Origin: Acidimicrobiia bacterium
GTDB taxonomy: Bacteria > Actinomycetota > Acidimicrobiia > Spongiisociales > UBA5794
Direction of reading: 5' to 3'
NCBI GenBank assembly: GCA_041393965.1
Contig: JAWKJB010000001.1
Location: 248,001-312,000 of the forward strand
DNA length: 64,000 bases
In this document: piece by piece, positions 26,150-35,508 of the stretch
Layout: the number at the start of each line of letters is the position of its first letter
Numbering within the stretch: the first letter of the stretch is position 1
Program-made: the position numbers and the translations under genes
Notes under the pieces: model-generated
The model's database searches: none
The model's input: only the letters and a program-made list of their open reading frames with translations
Told to the model about the DNA's origin: nothing

Positions 26150-26165
26150 TTGAGCGGACGCTCAA
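26150..26165. promoter_or_regulatory. TetR operator in front of fadAB, TTGAGCG-N2-CGCTCAA
   Basis: TTGAGCGGACGCTCAA is the same perfect palindrome as at 7587-7602, differing only in the two central bases. It begins two bases after the TAGAAT -10 (26143-26148), so it covers the predicted transcription start of fadA and bound repressor would block initiation. Confidence 0.75.
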
Positions 26166-26176
26166 GAATTGGATGC

Positions 26177-27475
26177 ATGATGGCTTCTCCCCCAGACGGC
26201 AGACGGGTCGCAATCGTCGCGGGTCTCCGCACACCGTTCGCCAAGTCCGGCACGGCTCTCGCCTCGCAGACGACCCTCGACCTCGCAACGGCGGTCGTCA
26301 GCGAGCTCGTCGTCCGGTCAGCGGTTGATCCCGCAGCGGTTGACCGCGTCGTGTACGGCTCGGTGGTACAGGATGTCGGAGCACCGAACATCGCTCGCGA
26401 GATCGTCCTTGCCGGCCCCTTCCCCGAATCGGTCGACGCGTACTCGGTAACGAGGGCATGCGCGACATCGACCCAGGCCACGGTCAACGCTACACAGGCA
26501 ATCCTTCTCAACGAGGCTGACATCGTCATCGCAGGCGGGGCCGATTCCCTTTCGAAGCCACCCGTCACCTACTCGGATCGATTCGTCGAGATCATGATGG
26601 CGGCGCAGGCGGCGAAGGACATGCCCACCAAGCTGAAGCACTATGCCCGCATCAGGCCACGGGACCTGGCGCCGAATCCGCCTGCAATCGCGGAACGCTC
26701 GACCGGCGAGACCATGGGCGACTCCGCCGAGAAGATGGCAAAGGAGAACGGCATCTCAAGGCGAGCCCAGGACGAGTACGCCCTGGCATCACACACCAAA
26801 GCCTCGAAGGCGTGGGCTGATGGCATCTTCGACGCTGAGGTGATGCCTTATCGACTTCCTCCGCGATATACGAAAACGGTGGAGAGGGACACCATCCCGA
26901 GGTCCGACTCCACGATCGAGAAGCTTGTGTCGCTGCGCCCGGTCTTCGACCGACGGTACGGCTCGGTGACGGCAGCGAACGCGTCGCCGCTCACCGACGG
27001 TGCCTCGGTCCTCCTGCTCATGGAGGCATCAACGGCGAAGGCGCTCGGATACGAACCGCTCGCCTATGTGAAGTCCTACGGATTCGCGGCCCTCGACCCG
27101 AACTGGCAGCTCCTGATGGGACCGGCGTTCGCAACCCCGATCGCGCTCGATCGCGCGGGAATGGTGCTCGACGATATCGACATCATCGACATGCACGAGG
27201 CGTTCGCCGCCCAGGTGCTGTCCAACCTGCAGGCCTTCGCATCGGACAGCTTCGCACGAGAACGCCTCGGCCGCGCCAAGGCGATCGGTGAGATCGACCC
27301 GTCGAGGTTCAACCTGTACGGCGGTTCGATCTCCCTCGGCCATCCGTTCGCAGCAACGGGAGCGAGACAGATCATGACCATGGCCAATGAGCTCAACCGG
27401 CGCGGCGGGGGTACGGCGCTCGTCACACAATGTGCCGCAGGAGGCCTCGGCGCGGCAATGGTCCTGGAGAAATAG
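26177..27475 (+). CDS. fadA: Acetyl-CoA C-acyltransferase (thiolase)
   Basis: The 432-residue thiolase cleaves 3-ketoacyl-CoA in the last step of beta-oxidation. Key residues are the nucleophile Cys95 in VTRACATSTQ, His389 in LGHPFAATGAR and Cys419 in VTQCAAGGLG, with IDMHEAFAAQ in between. The length is above the usual 390-400, like the FadI/HADHB branch. The ORF is open upstream, but the operator and -10 lie there, so the start must be ATG 26177 or 26180. It is followed after two bases by the multifunctional FadB/FadJ-like gene, and the pair would form the complete trifunctional complex. Confidence 0.93.
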   Translation: MMASPPDGRRVAIVAGLRTPFAKSGTALASQTTLDLATAVVSELVVRSAVDPAAVDRVVYGSVVQDVGAPNIAREIVLAGPFPESVDAYSVTRACATSTQATVNATQAILLNEADIVIAGGADSLSKPPVTYSDRFVEIMMAAQAAKDMPTKLKHYARIRPRDLAPNPPAIAERSTGETMGDSAEKMAKENGISRRAQDEYALASHTKASKAWADGIFDAEVMPYRLPPRYTKTVERDTIPRSDSTIEKLVSLRPVFDRRYGSVTAANASPLTDGASVLLLMEASTAKALGYEPLAYVKSYGFAALDPNWQLLMGPAFATPIALDRAGMVLDDIDIIDMHEAFAAQVLSNLQAFASDSFARERLGRAKAIGEIDPSRFNLYGGSISLGHPFAATGARQIMTMANELNRRGGGTALVTQCAAGGLGAAMVLEK

Positions 27476-27477
27476 CG

Positions 27478-29634
27478 ATGGCGTACAGCAACTTCCATTT
27501 CGAGGTCACCGACGGCGTTGCCGTCGTGTTGATGGATCGACACGACGAGGCGATGAATACGCTCGGTGAGGAGTTCGTCGTCGAGCTCGACCAGGTTGTC
27601 GCACGGCTCGAAGAACCAGATGTCAAGGCGGTCGTCATCGGCTCGGCGAAGAAGGACTTCCTCGCCGGTGCCGATGTCAGGATGTTCGATCGGTTCGACT
27701 CGATCGAGGACGCAGCGGACGCGCTCAAGGCGATCCATCTGATCTACGACCGGATCGAGGCGCTCCACGCCACGGCAGGCAAGCCGGTGGTCGCTGCGAT
27801 CAACGGTGCGTGCCTCGGCGGTGGCAACGAACTGGCCCTCACCGCGTCGATCCGGCTGTGTACGGACACGAGTCAGCTCGGCCAGCCGGAGGTGCAGCTC
27901 GGTGTGATCCCCGGTGCGGGAGGCACACAGCGTCTGCCCGCCCTCGTCGGTGTTCAGCATGCGCTCGAAATGATCGTCACGGGCAGGGCGGTACGACCCC
28001 ACAAGGCGAAGCAGATCGGACTCATCGACGAGATCGTGCCGAATGAGATGCTGCTTGAGGTCGCGACGAGGCGTGCGGCCGATGCGATCGATGCAGCCGA
28101 TGCAGCTTCTTCCAAGAAGCGATCAGGTTCGAGGCCTCGTCTGGGGGACCTCACACGGTTCGCGCTTGAGGGCAACCCGGCAGGTCGCAAGGTGCTTTTC
28201 AAGAAGGCGACCGAGATGATGCTCTCCGAGACCGGGGGCAACTACCCGGCGCCGAAGCGAGCCATTGAGGCGATCCGGATCGGGATCGAGGAGGGAAGGG
28301 CCGCCGGTGTTGCGGCAGAGATCAGGTTCTTCGCCGAACTTGTCGCGACACCGGAGTCGGAAGCACTCCGATCGATCTTCTTCGCACAGAACGAACTGAA
28401 GCGCGACACCGGCGTGGATTCCGATGCGACGCCGCTCGCAGTCGATGATGTTGCCGTGATCGGCGGGGGCCTGATGGGCGGGGGTATCGCCGCGGTTTCC
28501 GCGATCAATGCCGGGGCAAGGGTCCGCATCAAAGAGGTCGACGACGACGGTGTCGGACGCGGTCTTGCCTATGTGGACCGGGTGGTCGCCAAACGAGCCA
28601 AACGGCGACGCTTGAGTGATTTCGAGGTCGATCGAATCATGAACCGGGTTACCGGGACGAAGAGCTGGCAAGGCTTTGGCCGGACCGATCTCGTGATCGA
28701 AGCCGTGTTCGAGGACCTCGAGCTGAAACGCTCGGTCGTCCGCGAAGTCGAGAGTGTGGTTGGTGTCGACACGATCTTTGCTTCGAACACTTCGACTCTT
28801 CCGATCGTCGAGATTGCCCGTGCCAGCCAGCATCCCGACAACATCGTGGGAATGCACTACTTCTCGCCCGTCGAGAAGATGCCACTCCTTGAGGTCGTCA
28901 CGACGGAGGCGACATCCGACCAAACGGTGGCAACGGCCGTTGCCTTCGGCAAGCGGCAGGGCAAGACCGTGATCGTCGTCAACGACGGCACCGGGTTCTA
29001 CACATCTCGCGTTCTCGGTCCGTACACCAACGAGGCCGGGCATCTCCTGTCCGAGGGGGCAACTGTCGAGGACATCGACGGCGCCATGAAGGCGTGGGGA
29101 TTTCCCGTTGGGCCGCTTCTGCTCGCCGACGAGGTGGGGCTCGATGTCGGTGCCCACATCGCCGAGATCTTCACCGACGCGTTCGGTGACCGGATGAAGG
29201 GGCCTGATCTGCTGTCAGCCCTCGTCGCGGACGGCCGAAGGGGACGCAAGAACGAGAAGGGCTTCTACCGATACGAAAAGGGAAAACGCAAAGGTGTCGA
29301 CGACAGCGTGTACGGGGTCCTCGGCCTCGGTCCGCGAAGGGAAACAGATCGCTCGTCGATTCAGGAGCGGCTCTCGCTTGCGTTCCTGAACGAAGCGGTG
29401 CGATGCCTCGAGGAGGGAATCCTCCGGTCAGCCCGCGACGGTGACATCGGAGCCGTGTTCGGTCTTGGCTATCCGCCGTTTCGCGGTGGGCCGTTCTGGA
29501 CCATCGACCGGATGGGGGCAGCACCAGTGGTCGACGCCCTCGACCGGCTTGCCGACACGCACGGTGAGCGATTCGCAGCTGCCGAGATGCTCAGGGGCCA
29601 TGCGGCGGACGGGACGCGGTTCCGGCAGCGCTGA
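27478..29634 (+). CDS. fadB: Multifunctional fatty-acid oxidation enzyme, alpha subunit (hydratase / 3-hydroxyacyl-CoA dehydrogenase)
   Basis: The 718-residue protein has an enoyl-CoA hydratase domain (1 to about 190) with Glu118 in GGGNELAL and Glu138 in QPEVQLGVIPGAGGTQR, and a 3-hydroxyacyl-CoA dehydrogenase domain from about residue 323 with VAVIGGGLMGGGIAAVSA (NAD), ASNTSTLPI, GMHYFSPVEKMPLLEVV and NDGTGFYTSRVLGPYTNEA. A second dehydrogenase C-terminal lobe follows (EAVRCLEEGI, GLGYPPFRGGPFW). It acts with the thiolase just upstream (two bases between genes) and is under the same operator. Gene symbols fadB/fadJ are interchangeable here. Confidence 0.94.
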   Translation: MAYSNFHFEVTDGVAVVLMDRHDEAMNTLGEEFVVELDQVVARLEEPDVKAVVIGSAKKDFLAGADVRMFDRFDSIEDAADALKAIHLIYDRIEALHATAGKPVVAAINGACLGGGNELALTASIRLCTDTSQLGQPEVQLGVIPGAGGTQRLPALVGVQHALEMIVTGRAVRPHKAKQIGLIDEIVPNEMLLEVATRRAADAIDAADAASSKKRSGSRPRLGDLTRFALEGNPAGRKVLFKKATEMMLSETGGNYPAPKRAIEAIRIGIEEGRAAGVAAEIRFFAELVATPESEALRSIFFAQNELKRDTGVDSDATPLAVDDVAVIGGGLMGGGIAAVSAINAGARVRIKEVDDDGVGRGLAYVDRVVAKRAKRRRLSDFEVDRIMNRVTGTKSWQGFGRTDLVIEAVFEDLELKRSVVREVESVVGVDTIFASNTSTLPIVEIARASQHPDNIVGMHYFSPVEKMPLLEVVTTEATSDQTVATAVAFGKRQGKTVIVVNDGTGFYTSRVLGPYTNEAGHLLSEGATVEDIDGAMKAWGFPVGPLLLADEVGLDVGAHIAEIFTDAFGDRMKGPDLLSALVADGRRGRKNEKGFYRYEKGKRKGVDDSVYGVLGLGPRRETDRSSIQERLSLAFLNEAVRCLEEGILRSARDGDIGAVFGLGYPPFRGGPFWTIDRMGAAPVVDALDRLADTHGERFAAAEMLRGHAADGTRFRQR

Positions 29635-29684
29635 GCCGCAACGACAAGCGAGTCCGGCATGGTTCGCCCGGGTCGGCTACCTCT

Positions 29685-30155
29685 TCAGGTGACGGTGAAC
29701 GCCAGCATCGGAATGCGGCGCATCATCTCGATCCGACCTTCGTCGGTGCCGTCGTAGGCCACACCCATCCGCTCCATCAGGATCGCTGCCGCCTTCGGGT
29801 GTGCTCGTTCGTATTCGGCGAAGACCGGGCTTGCCTCCTTTGGGGAAAGGCTCCTTGCAGTCGCCCGACGCCGGCGGGATCCGATCCAAACGGCTTCGAG
29901 ACCGTCGGCGAGGATGTTGCGGTACCAGTCTGCTCTCGGGCCCGTTCCCGATGTGACGATGTAATCGCCTTCCGAACCTCGTCCAGCGACCTCGACGACG
30001 GTCCGGTAGCGGCGTCCGCTGCTTCGGCCCCGGTGTTCGATCATGACCATCCGCTTCCCGAACACGAAGCCGAGTCGTGCCCGGAAGAGCCAGGTCGGCA
30101 TGTGGAGCAGCCACTTCCACACGCCGGTCGGTCTCGACTTGAAATCAAATGCCAT
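29685..30155 (-). CDS. Deazaflavin (F420)-dependent nitroreductase-like protein (Ddn family)
   Basis: The 156-residue protein matches the split-beta-barrel Ddn family: VMIEHRGRSSGRRYRTVVEVAGR, then YIVTSGTGPRADWYRNILADG, both typical F420-contact segments. Members reduce quinones or nitro compounds with F420H2. ATG 30155 has GGGGAG five bases upstream. The upstream gap (30156-30233) is mostly occupied by a dispersed repeat copy. Confidence 0.85.
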   Translation of the reverse strand: MAFDFKSRPTGVWKWLLHMPTWLFRARLGFVFGKRMVMIEHRGRSSGRRYRTVVEVAGRGSEGDYIVTSGTGPRADWYRNILADGLEAVWIGSRRRRATARSLSPKEASPVFAEYERAHPKAAAILMERMGVAYDGTDEGRIEMMRRIPMLAFTVT

Positions 30156-30175
30156 GCCGACTCCCCGTCCGGCTC

Positions 30176-30232
30176 GTACTGTGGGCCACAAAGCACCTTC
30201 TAGTTGAACGCGAACCCAGGGTACGCGCGTAC
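30176..30232 (-). repeat. Dispersed repeat, diverged copy C
   Basis: This 57-base stretch aligns along its length with the copy at 59907-59964: shared blocks are CTGTGGGCCA, ACCTT, TAGTTGAAC, GAACCC and GGGTACGCG, with several substitutions and small indels. It fills the space between the gcvP stop (30234-30236) and the Ddn-like gene. Both other copies are also intergenic. Strand is given relative to copy A at 56202. Confidence 0.7.
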
Positions 30233-30233
30233 C

Positions 30234-33089
30234 TCACTGGTAGTCTTCGACCGGTGGGCACGCGCAGAAGATGTTGCGGTCGCCGTAGGCGTTGTCGATG
30301 CGGCTCACGGGGACCCAGTACTTGTCGGACCGAAGGCTCGCAACGGGATACGCCGCCTGCTCGACGGTGTATGGGCGCCCCCACTCGCTCGTGAGGAGGT
30401 CCTCTGCGGGGTGTGGGGCATTGCGAAGCACCGATTCGTCTGCCGAGACCGCCCCGGATGCGACCTCGTCGATCTCGCCCCGGATCGCGACCATCGCATC
30501 GACGAAACGGTCGAGTTCGGCAAGTGACTCCGATTCGGTTGGCTCGATCATCAGTGTCCCTGGGACGGGAAACGACATCGTTGGGGCATGGAACCCATAG
30601 TCGATGAGTCGCTTGGCGATGTCCTCGTTGGTGATCCCGGTGGTCGCCTCGATGGGGCGAATGTCAATGATGCACTCGTGTGCCACCAACCCGGACGGCC
30701 CCGTGTACAGCACCCGATAGTGGGGGGCAAGCCGCGAAGCGAGGTAGTTGGCGCTCAGGACCGCGATCTCTGAGGCGCGGCGGAGACCCTCTGCGCCAAG
30801 CATCGCGATGTACATCCACGAGATGGGAAGCACACCAGCGGAACCCCACGGTGCGCCCGACACCGGCCCTGAGCCTCCTTCATCCCCCGGACGATCCGGC
30901 ACGAGCCCGGCACCAGCGGCCCTTGGGAGGTAGGGAGCAAGGTGGTCCCGTACGCCGATCGGACCCACGCCGGGACCACCGCCCCCGTGGGGTATCGCGA
31001 AGGTCTTGTGCAGGTTCAGGTGCGACACATCGCTCCCGAACAGCCCCGGTTTGGCGAGCCCGACCATTGCATTGAGGTTGGCGCCGTCGAGGTATACCTG
31101 GCCACCGTACTCGTGGACGATGTCGCAGATCTCGGTGATAGCGCTTTCGAAGACTCCGTGTGTGGACGGATAGGTCACCATGATCGCAGCGAGGTCATCT
31201 GCGTGCTCGACGGCCTTCGCCCTGAGATCGTCGACATCGATCGAGCCGTCATCGTCGGTCTTGACGACAACGACACGCATGCCCGCCATCGTCGCGGACG
31301 CGGGGTTCGTTCCATGCGCCGATGCCGGGATCAGGCAGACATCCCGGTGCGCCTCCCCGTTCGCTGCGTGGTAACCGCGGATCGCGAGCAAGCCCGCGAA
31401 CTCGCCCTGTGCACCCGAATTGGGCTGAACGGACACCGCGGCGTACCCGGTGATGGAAGCAAGCCACGCTTCGAGCATGCCGATCATTTCCAGATAACCG
31501 GTGGTCTGATCGAGCGGTGCGAACGGATGCATCTCCGCGAACTCCGGCCACGCGATCGGCTCCATCTCGGAGGTCGCGTTCAGCTTCATGGTGCACGACC
31601 CGAGGGGGATCATGGAGCGGTCGAGCGCGATGTCCTTTGCCTGGAGCCTCCGAAGGTAGCGGAGCATCTCGGTCTCGGATCGATACCGGTGGAAGGTCGG
31701 GTGTTGGAGATAGCGCGTGGTTCGTCGCAACCCTTCGGGTATGCCGGAGTCCACTTCTCCCGTCGGAGCGATCGCGAACACTTCCCTGAGAGCCTCGAGA
31801 TGCGCGTCGGTTGTGGTCTCATCGACCGAAACGGCAACCGTGGTCGGGTCGACCTTTCGCAGATTCATCCGGTGTTCTCGCGCCTTCGCGAGCGTCTCGT
31901 CGGCATCGGAGACGCCAATCGTCAGCGTGTCGAACCAGGTGTCGTTGACAAGGGTGCGCCCTCCGGCGACGAGATCAGCAGCCAGCAATGACGCCCGGTG
32001 ATGGACTTGCTCTGCGATGGCACGAAGCCCATCCGGGCCGTGGTAGACCGCGTACATCCCTGCGATCACGGCAAGCAACACCTGCGCCGTGCAGATGTTG
32101 GAGGTGGCGCGGTCACGACGGATGTGCTGCTCACGGGTTTGGAGGGTGAGTCGATAGGCGGTCCGGCCCTCCGTGTCCCTCGACACGCCAACGAGCCGCC
32201 CAGGGAGCGACCGCTGATACGCGGTTCGTGTCGCCATGAAACCGGCGTGGGGCCCACCGAACATCATCGGAACCCCGAACCGTTGGGACGATCCGACGAC
32301 GACATCCGCACCGAGCTCCCCAGCGGGAGCGATCAGGGTGGACGCAAGCAGGTCGCTCACGACCGCTACGAGAGCCCCGGCGGCGTGACACCGGTCGATG
32401 ATCGGCCCAATGTCGTTGACCGCCCCCGAGGAGCCGGGATGGGCGAGCAGTACACCGAAGACCTCGTCCGGGGTGAGGTCCTTGAAGGGGTCACCGACCA
32501 CCAACGGGATACCGAGTGGTCGCGCCCGCGTCGCGACGACATCGATCGTCTGCGGATGAAGGTCACGATCGAGGAAGAACGCTTCCGCCTCGACATTCAC
32601 GACGCGCCGGAGGAGGGTCATGGCTTCAGCGGCGGCTGTTGCCTCGTCGAGAAGTGACGCGTTGGCGATCTCCATGCCGGTCAGGTCGCAGATCACCGTC
32701 TGGAAGTTGATCAGCGCCTCAAGTCTGCCTTGGGAGATCTCCGGCTGGTATGGGGTGTAGGCGGTGTACCACCCGGGGTTTTCGAGGATATTCCGTCTGA
32801 TCACTCCCGGCGTCGTCGTGCCGTAGTACCCGAGCCCGATGAATGACTGATACACCTCGTTGCGTTCCGCCATCGCACGCAGGGCTGCGAGACCCTCGGT
32901 TTCGGTGTATGGACCTCCGACCTCAAGTGGATCATCGGTCCGAATCGCCGACGGTACAGCAACTGCGATCAACTCATCGACCGACCCGACACCGATCGCG
33001 TCGAGCATTCGGTCGATCTCGGCCGCTTTCGGGCCGATGTGTCGGTCGGCGAACGACATCGGCGTCGATGGCGATGAACTCTCTGGCAT
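30234..33089 (-). CDS. gcvP: Glycine dehydrogenase (aminomethyl-transferring), P protein
   Basis: This full-length, single-chain P protein of 951 residues decarboxylates glycine with pyridoxal phosphate and hands the aminomethyl group to the H protein. The N-terminus FADRHIGPKAAEIDRML is typical, and the PLP-binding Lys695 lies in LHKTFAIPHGGGGPG. SSQRFGVPMMFGGPHAGFMA and SCTMKLNATSEMEPIAWPEF are further signatures. ATG 33089 has GAGGAG seven bases upstream; a GTG at 33104 overlaps that site and is not the start. A tandem glycine riboswitch occupies the leader. gcvT, gcvH and the L protein are not in the window. Confidence 0.96.
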   Translation of the reverse strand: MPESSSPSTPMSFADRHIGPKAAEIDRMLDAIGVGSVDELIAVAVPSAIRTDDPLEVGGPYTETEGLAALRAMAERNEVYQSFIGLGYYGTTTPGVIRRNILENPGWYTAYTPYQPEISQGRLEALINFQTVICDLTGMEIANASLLDEATAAAEAMTLLRRVVNVEAEAFFLDRDLHPQTIDVVATRARPLGIPLVVGDPFKDLTPDEVFGVLLAHPGSSGAVNDIGPIIDRCHAAGALVAVVSDLLASTLIAPAGELGADVVVGSSQRFGVPMMFGGPHAGFMATRTAYQRSLPGRLVGVSRDTEGRTAYRLTLQTREQHIRRDRATSNICTAQVLLAVIAGMYAVYHGPDGLRAIAEQVHHRASLLAADLVAGGRTLVNDTWFDTLTIGVSDADETLAKAREHRMNLRKVDPTTVAVSVDETTTDAHLEALREVFAIAPTGEVDSGIPEGLRRTTRYLQHPTFHRYRSETEMLRYLRRLQAKDIALDRSMIPLGSCTMKLNATSEMEPIAWPEFAEMHPFAPLDQTTGYLEMIGMLEAWLASITGYAAVSVQPNSGAQGEFAGLLAIRGYHAANGEAHRDVCLIPASAHGTNPASATMAGMRVVVVKTDDDGSIDVDDLRAKAVEHADDLAAIMVTYPSTHGVFESAITEICDIVHEYGGQVYLDGANLNAMVGLAKPGLFGSDVSHLNLHKTFAIPHGGGGPGVGPIGVRDHLAPYLPRAAGAGLVPDRPGDEGGSGPVSGAPWGSAGVLPISWMYIAMLGAEGLRRASEIAVLSANYLASRLAPHYRVLYTGPSGLVAHECIIDIRPIEATTGITNEDIAKRLIDYGFHAPTMSFPVPGTLMIEPTESESLAELDRFVDAMVAIRGEIDEVASGAVSADESVLRNAPHPAEDLLTSEWGRPYTVEQAAYPVASLRSDKYWVPVSRIDNAYGDRNIFCACPPVEDYQ

Positions 33090-33130
33090 GTGGCGACTCC
33101 TCACGCGGCCGTTCCAGCCCCGTCTGTCTT

Positions 33131-33282
33131 GAGACCTGAGAGATTCACCGCGGTGCGGCTTTCCCCTTCGGTGAGGGCGCGCCCTGCTTTCCAGAGTGCC
33201 TCTTCCCTGCGGTCCGTGTGCCTGAGAGTTTCCCGGGGCGGTTGCTCCTTCGGCGCCGGCGACCGGCTCTCCCGCAGGGTGT
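33131..33282 (-). ncRNA. Tandem glycine riboswitch (gcvT RNA motif)
   Basis: Read on the reverse strand, two glycine aptamers follow each other. The first has GCGGGAGAG, CCGAAGGAGCAA, and AAACTCTCAGGCA followed by GGACCGC; the second has AGAGGCACTCTGGAAAGC, CACCGAAGGGGAAAGC and GTGAATCTCTCAGGT. These are the conserved cores of the gcvT motif, and the two-aptamer form binds glycine. The second aptamer ends about 42 bases before the gcvP start. There is no clear terminator, so control of translation or of GAGGAG access is as likely as termination. Known members mostly switch glycine cleavage genes on when glycine is high. Confidence 0.92.
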
Positions 33283-33337
33283 CAGCAGCACACAAAGGCT
33301 ACCAGCGCTCAGTGGGCCACGAGTGGTGGTGGCAGGC

Positions 33338-34396
33338 TCAGGCCTGCGCAGGGAGGTCCTCAAGCCTGCCGTGACGACGCCGGAAGGCGATGTAGGCAAC
33401 GAGCCCTGCGGGAATCGGGATCCAGAACTGGAACAGCCGATATGCGAGGGTCGCGAGCGTTGCATCGTTGCCGGGAATCCCCGCCGCGACCAGCATGCCG
33501 ACGAGACCGACCTCGACGAATCCGATGCCGCCGGGTGTCAGCGGGATCATGCCGAGGACCGCGGAGCCTGCAAACGCCACAAGGACAAGACTCGCTCGGG
33601 GTTTCGCGCCCACGCCGATGAGTGCCGCGACAAGGACGCCGTACTCGAAGAGCCAGTTGAGGACGGCCGCGGCGAGCGCTCTGAACCATCGGGCTCCGAG
33701 GGCATCAACGACCTCGTTGCGGCGGTCGAGCCACCCTTGCGCCGTCGAGGTCCACGGCTTGTGGAACTTGCGGGCGAGCCATCCGACCGATCGCGCGACG
33801 ATGCGGCCAACGAACAACAGCACCGCGTCGTATTTCACGAGGATGAACACGGCGGCGAACATGAAAGCGAACAGCACCGAACCGGCCACCGCGACGGGAA
33901 GCAGGCCATCGGGAATCGGGGCGGACACCGCAGCAATGACGATGGCAACACCTGGCAGCGACAAGAGCACGAGATTCGAGATGAACGACACCGCGGCGAG
34001 GGCGGACGCTGCCTGGCCCTTCGGGACGCCCGACACGGACAACATCTGCCAGTAGACGCCTCCCCCAGCGACCGGACCACCGGGTACGACCTTCGCGAGA
34101 GCGTTCGATACGAGTTGGGAAGTAGCTGCAACGAACATCGAAATTCCCGGAACGGCGACCCGTGTCAGCTCCCACGCGCTCACGAAGGTCCCCATCGTGA
34201 GGACGCCCATCATCACATACCAATACCAGTCGATGCTCGTGAGCTGCGACGACTCGGACATGAATGCGACGATCTGGGGAAGAAACAGGTACAGGACTAC
34301 GACCGTGATCCCGAGGAAGACAAGCCGGACGGCGATCCTTGGCCAGGACGGCCGCAGCTTGGGTTCCTGGGGGGGTTGCAAGGGTGAGTCGCTCAT
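33338..34396 (-). CDS. LPG-synthase-TM / YbhN-like flippase-fold membrane protein
   Basis: The 352-residue protein has about eight hydrophobic segments and the signature of the lysylphosphatidylglycerol synthase transmembrane domain family (UPF0104/YbhN): NALAKVVPGGPVAGGGVYWQML and PLTPGGIGFVEVGLVGMLVAAG. Stand-alone members of this family lack the aminoacyl transferase domain and may move lipids across the membrane; the substrate is unknown. It lies downstream of the DUF2332 gene on the same strand with a 14-base gap. Confidence 0.85.
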   Translation of the reverse strand: MSDSPLQPPQEPKLRPSWPRIAVRLVFLGITVVVLYLFLPQIVAFMSESSQLTSIDWYWYVMMGVLTMGTFVSAWELTRVAVPGISMFVAATSQLVSNALAKVVPGGPVAGGGVYWQMLSVSGVPKGQAASALAAVSFISNLVLLSLPGVAIVIAAVSAPIPDGLLPVAVAGSVLFAFMFAAVFILVKYDAVLLFVGRIVARSVGWLARKFHKPWTSTAQGWLDRRNEVVDALGARWFRALAAAVLNWLFEYGVLVAALIGVGAKPRASLVLVAFAGSAVLGMIPLTPGGIGFVEVGLVGMLVAAGIPGNDATLATLAYRLFQFWIPIPAGLVAYIAFRRRHGRLEDLPAQA

Positions 34397-34410
34397 GTCG
34401 GCTCAGTAAG

Positions 34411-35508
34411 TTAGTGATCCGCGGCGTGCGACTTCGGCCCATCAGCTCGCGTCGTGCCGACCCAACGAACCCATGTTCCGTGGGCGTGACCCCATGCAAG
34501 CACCTCGGAATGCCCTCCCGGCCAGACCGTTGCGGTCAGGCGATGCCCCTCTGCGTCGTACTGCTCCGGTGACGATTCGAACCGAATGTGCGCAAAGGGC
34601 CTTTCCGGCGTGGCCGTTGCCCCCGCGTCGGCAACGGCCGACTCAATGGCTGCGCGCTCGTCTTGGTTCAGGTACATCCACATCACGGAATGCTGGAGCA
34701 CGGTCATTGTTCCCGATGGTTGAGGTTCGGCGAGCCGCGCGGCGACCCACGCCGAAGCGTCGGCCTTTGCAACCGTGACACCGACCGAGGCGACGAGTCG
34801 CGCCGCGGCGTCGAGGCGCCTGAAGCGGTCGACCTGATCTGGCCAGATGAACGAAAGAAGCCGAATCCGGGCTTCGGGGTCGGCCACATCGAGCGGGTTG
34901 CGGTCGCAGCCGAGACGGTCCGCAATGTCGATGCGTTCGGGGATAACGGGTGCGGGTCCCGTCCAATCCACATCGATGCGGGGAGCATCATCGGCCCCGT
35001 CGCGATGCCAGGCATCGGTTCGGTAGACATACCGGTCGAGGTGCAGGTTGAGCCCTGCGGACGATCCGATCTCAAGCAGCCGGACCCGCAGATCCCGGCC
35101 GGCGAGCGCCCACGCGAGCCCGGGGAGCAGTGTTGCGGATCGTCCGATCTCGTTGGTCTGGGGCGGGATCAGGTTGGCATCGCGCAGATACGCTGCGTTG
35201 TCCTGCACAACGGCAAGGAAGTCCTCCACGAGGGTCGCGCGGTCCGGTGTGCCTCCCGCGGTCGGGTAGTGCCGTGCGAGGCCCGGTGCTGCACCGAGCA
35301 GCACGAGACGGTGCACCCCACCCATGAGGCGCAGCGGAAGGGCGTCGGAGATGGCGTCGCCTTCGTATCCGGCCACGATGTCCGAGACGGGGCCCCCACG
35401 GTCGAGATCGTCAAGCGCTGCGGCGACGAGCTCAGCGGTCAACACCGACCCCATCCGTTCACACCAGCCGACCTGCTTGACGAATGAGGTGCGAACGGTC
35501 TGCTTCAT
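34411..35508 (-). CDS. DUF2332 family protein
   Basis: The 365-residue protein matches DUF2332: RLMGGVHRLVLLGAAPGLARHYPTAGG, NEIGRSATLLPGL, RLLEIGSSAGLNLHLDRY, DRLGCDRNPLD and TVLQHSVMWMYL. The LLEIGSSAGLNL segment looks like motif I of S-adenosylmethionine methyltransferases, so a methyltransferase-like fold is possible, but no reaction is known. ATG 35508 overlaps the stop of the SRAP gene (ATGA), showing coupled translation; the longer frame upstream is antisense shadow. Confidence 0.85.
   Translation of the reverse strand: MKQTVRTSFVKQVGWCERMGSVLTAELVAAALDDLDRGGPVSDIVAGYEGDAISDALPLRLMGGVHRLVLLGAAPGLARHYPTAGGTPDRATLVEDFLAVVQDNAAYLRDANLIPPQTNEIGRSATLLPGLAWALAGRDLRVRLLEIGSSAGLNLHLDRYVYRTDAWHRDGADDAPRIDVDWTGPAPVIPERIDIADRLGCDRNPLDVADPEARIRLLSFIWPDQVDRFRRLDAAARLVASVGVTVAKADASAWVAARLAEPQPSGTMTVLQHSVMWMYLNQDERAAIESAVADAGATATPERPFAHIRFESSPEQYDAEGHRLTATVWPGGHSEVLAWGHAHGTWVRWVGTTRADGPKSHAADH

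Noticed and set aside
33218..34387. Plus-strand frame through the glycine riboswitch and the flippase-like gene.
   Set aside because: The minus strand has a conserved riboswitch and membrane protein; the plus frame is polar and repetitive without homology pattern.
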